This document shows positions 62,243 to 64,000 of a stretch of 64,000 nt of DNA, one piece after another. The notes beneath the pieces were generated by a model. That model did no database searches. It was not told the origin of the DNA and worked only from the letters and a program-made list of their open reading frames with translations. Position numbers and translations under genes: made by a program. Positions within the stretch are counted from its first letter, which is position 1. Each line of letters opens with the position of its first letter. Source of the DNA: Pedobacter ghigonis (GTDB lineage: Bacteria > Bacteroidota > Bacteroidia > Sphingobacteriales > Sphingobacteriaceae); the NCBI RefSeq assembly GCF_903166585.1, contig NZ_CAESCM010000023.1:1-64000 (forward strand), given 5' to 3'.

Positions 62243-63418
62243 ATGGAACATTTACAACAATCCTTTACTGTACAATACAATTATAATGTTTTCTTTACCT
62301 CAGCACTTTTTGCTGCTGAAAATAAGTTATTCAGTGATTTTCTAAGCCAGCTTAACCCGGCTGTAACCATAAAAAAGATCCTTTTTGTAATTGATGAAGG
62401 GGTGGCTGAAGCGCATACAGCTTTAACCGCTGAAATAAAGCAATACTTTAATAAGTATAATCAAACACAACTTGTTCAGGATATTATCGTAATTCCCGGT
62501 GGCGAACTGGTTAAAAATGATACCCAATATCTCGATCGGATTTTAGAAGCCATCAATACCCATGGTATCGACAGGCATTCTTTCGTAGCAGCTATTGGTG
62601 GTGGTGCCGTGCTCGATATGGTGGGTTATGCGGCAACCATTGCGCACAGGGGTATTAAACACATCCGCATACCGAGTACAGTACTTTCTCAGAACGATTC
62701 GGGAGTTGGCGTTAAGAATGGTATCAATTATTTCAATAAGAAAAACTTTCTGGGCACTTTCTCACCGCCTGTTGCAGTGTTTAACGACGAATTGTTTTTA
62801 AATACCCTGTCTGATCGCGATTGGCGTTCGGGCATTGCCGAGGCGATTAAAGTAGCCCTGATAAAAGATCTTGAATTTTTTGAGTGGTTAGAAGCCAATG
62901 CTACGGCGTTGGCTCATCGTGATAGGGAAGCCATGAATTACCAGATCTGGAAATGTGCCAAACTACACCTGGAACACATTCGCAGCGCCGATCCTTTCGA
63001 AAACGGATCCGCACGCCCGCTTGATTTTGGCCACTGGAGCGCACATAAACTCGAATATTTAACCAATTTCGAAATCAGACATGGAGAAGCAGTGGCAATG
63101 GGCATTGCTTTAGATACCGTGTATTCGAACCTATCGGGTAGGATAAGTGCTGCAGATGCCCAAAGGGTTATTGCGGTAATCCAGGCTTTGGGCTTTGAAT
63201 TAACGCATCCATTACTTCAGGTAGAGGGCGATAACAGCCCTATTTTACAAGGTTTAGAAGAGTTTAGAGAACACCTGGGTGGACAGCTTACCATTACCTT
63301 GCTCACGGCCTTGGGTAAAGGAGAAGAAGTTCACGAAATAGATGCCGTAATCTTAAAACAAGCGGCCGAATCGTTGCAGAATCAGGCTGCTGCACATTCA
63401 ACTACTACCGCATTATGA
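62243..63418 (+). CDS. eboD: EboD, 3-dehydroquinate-synthase-like cyclase
   Basis: 391 residues. The DHQS superfamily fold is marked by IPGGELVKND (cofactor loop), FVAAIGGGAVLDMVGYAA (NAD site) and RIPSTVLSQNDSGVGVKNGI. The metal ligands are Glu in SGIAEAIKVALIKD, His in LDFGHWSAHKLE and His in EIRHGEAVAMG. It probably cyclises a sugar phosphate; family relatives make cyclitols or dehydroquinate. The stop overlaps the eboE start (ATGA). Start ATG at 62243. Confidence 0.9.
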   Translation: MEHLQQSFTVQYNYNVFFTSALFAAENKLFSDFLSQLNPAVTIKKILFVIDEGVAEAHTALTAEIKQYFNKYNQTQLVQDIIVIPGGELVKNDTQYLDRILEAINTHGIDRHSFVAAIGGGAVLDMVGYAATIAHRGIKHIRIPSTVLSQNDSGVGVKNGINYFNKKNFLGTFSPPVAVFNDELFLNTLSDRDWRSGIAEAIKVALIKDLEFFEWLEANATALAHRDREAMNYQIWKCAKLHLEHIRSADPFENGSARPLDFGHWSAHKLEYLTNFEIRHGEAVAMGIALDTVYSNLSGRISAADAQRVIAVIQALGFELTHPLLQVEGDNSPILQGLEEFREHLGGQLTITLLTALGKGEEVHEIDAVILKQAAESLQNQAAAHSTTTAL

Positions 63419-64000
63419 AACTAAGTTCAGGTCATTTAACCTTTTGTACCAATATATATGCCGGCGAAAGCTGGTCAGCACATTTTGCAGTACTGAAAGA
63501 TAGCTTTCCAAAGCTAAAGGCAGCTTTATCGCCCGATGAACCCATGGGTATTGGCTTGCGTCTTTCTAATCTGGCCAGTATCGAATTGCTTGAAGCAGCA
63601 CAGCTAACAGCATTTAAACAATGGCTGGATGCAGAGGGGGCTTATGTTTTTACCATGAACGGTTTCCCTTACGGAGGCTTTCACCATACCCGCGTTAAAG
63701 ATCAAGTACATGCACCCGACTGGACTACAACAGAACGATTGGATTATACCTTACGTTTAGCTGAAATACTGGCACAACTGGTTCCTGATAATATGGATGC
63801 GGGTATTTCTACCTCGCCATTGAGTTATAAACCCTGGTTTAAAGCGGATTCGGAAAGACAGGCAGCAACAGTTAAAGCAACAAGTCATGTTTTGGCTATA
63901 GCTGAAGCGCTGAACAAAATATACCAGAATACCGGCAAACTGATTCATTTGGATATTGAGCCAGAACCAGATGGTTTTCTGGAATCTGGTCCTGAATTTA
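63415..64000 (+). CDS. eboE: EboE (3' part outside the window)
   Basis: ATG at 63415 overlaps the eboD stop (ATGA). The frame is open to base 64000 (195 residues shown). The start MKLSSGHLTFCTNIYAGESW matches EboE, a metabolite-traffic, xylose-isomerase-like TIM-barrel protein. NGFPYGGFHHTRVKDQVHAP and LIHLDIEPEPDGF fit a sugar-isomerase-type metal site. The rest and any eboF lie beyond the window. Confidence 0.9.
   Translation, partial: MKLSSGHLTFCTNIYAGESWSAHFAVLKDSFPKLKAALSPDEPMGIGLRLSNLASIELLEAAQLTAFKQWLDAEGAYVFTMNGFPYGGFHHTRVKDQVHAPDWTTTERLDYTLRLAEILAQLVPDNMDAGISTSPLSYKPWFKADSERQAATVKATSHVLAIAEALNKIYQNTGKLIHLDIEPEPDGFLESGPEF

Noticed and set aside
1..64000. tRNA, rRNA, CRISPR array or prophage.
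   Set aside because: No tRNA-like cloverleaf, repeat-spacer pattern, integrase or phage structural gene was recognised by reading.

Overview
The window looks like chromosomal DNA of a Sphingobacteriaceae-type Bacteroidota, most likely Pedobacter or a close relative. The reasons are a SusC/SusD pair, TetX-like and DUF4382/DUF4397 proteins, LytS/LytTR signalling, lipoprotein signals ending in CKK, and promoters of the Bacteroidota type (TTG, 17-21 bp, TAnnTTTG). No rRNA, tRNA, CRISPR array or prophage was seen. Bases 1-235 are the right end of an IS110-family element whose body lies outside the window.

Layout. 0-9.6 kb: IS end, dispersed repeats, an AraC regulator with a TetX-like monooxygenase, an Lrp regulator divergent from an SDR-type threonine dehydrogenase, a DMT exporter, an AraC/acetyltransferase/hydrolase/cupin run, and a DHFR-like protein. 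9.7-12.3 kb: a LytTR two-component pair, a secreted protein, and a candidate small RNA with its own promoter and terminator. 12.3-22.1 kb: a pseudo-aspartyl protease, a SusC/SusD/EEP-nuclease operon, a methyltransferase and a secreted FAD oxidoreductase. 22.2-26.9 kb: a self-contained envelope signalling locus. Two secreted or outer-membrane proteins, an OmpR-type regulator and its kinase are divergent from a DUF4382 lipoprotein and a His/Gly-rich secreted protein, around mirrored 11-bp-spaced direct repeats. 27-44.5 kb: RICIN/metallopeptidase-like lipoprotein, PAS kinase, FNR-like regulator, ClC channel, a fused haem-b/molybdopterin oxidoreductase with a TDT transporter, a single-domain receiver, a GH2 enzyme, and the NHEJ genes ligD and ku. 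44.6-59 kb: TonB-type outer-membrane protein, DUF4397 lipoprotein, katG with an OxyR-like box, LysR-yeiH, an AAA ATPase with an unknown Cys protein, acyltransferase, and gamma-glutamyltransferase. 59-64 kb: TMEM220-like gene followed by eboA-eboE, with eboE cut by the window end.

How the parts work together. Oxidative and DNA-damage tolerance (katG, ligD/ku), sulfur-oxyanion handling (molybdopterin fusion, TDT, YeiH) and glycan or organic-matter uptake (SusCD, GH2, EEP) are interspersed. Several families of short dispersed repeats fill the intergenic spaces, and some run into the 3' ends of genes. The most novel-looking items are the ~68-nt small RNA, the OmpR-type locus with its mirrored operator and leader hairpin, a 15-bp inverted repeat ending on the start codon of a hypothetical gene, and the TMEM220-eboABCDE operon.
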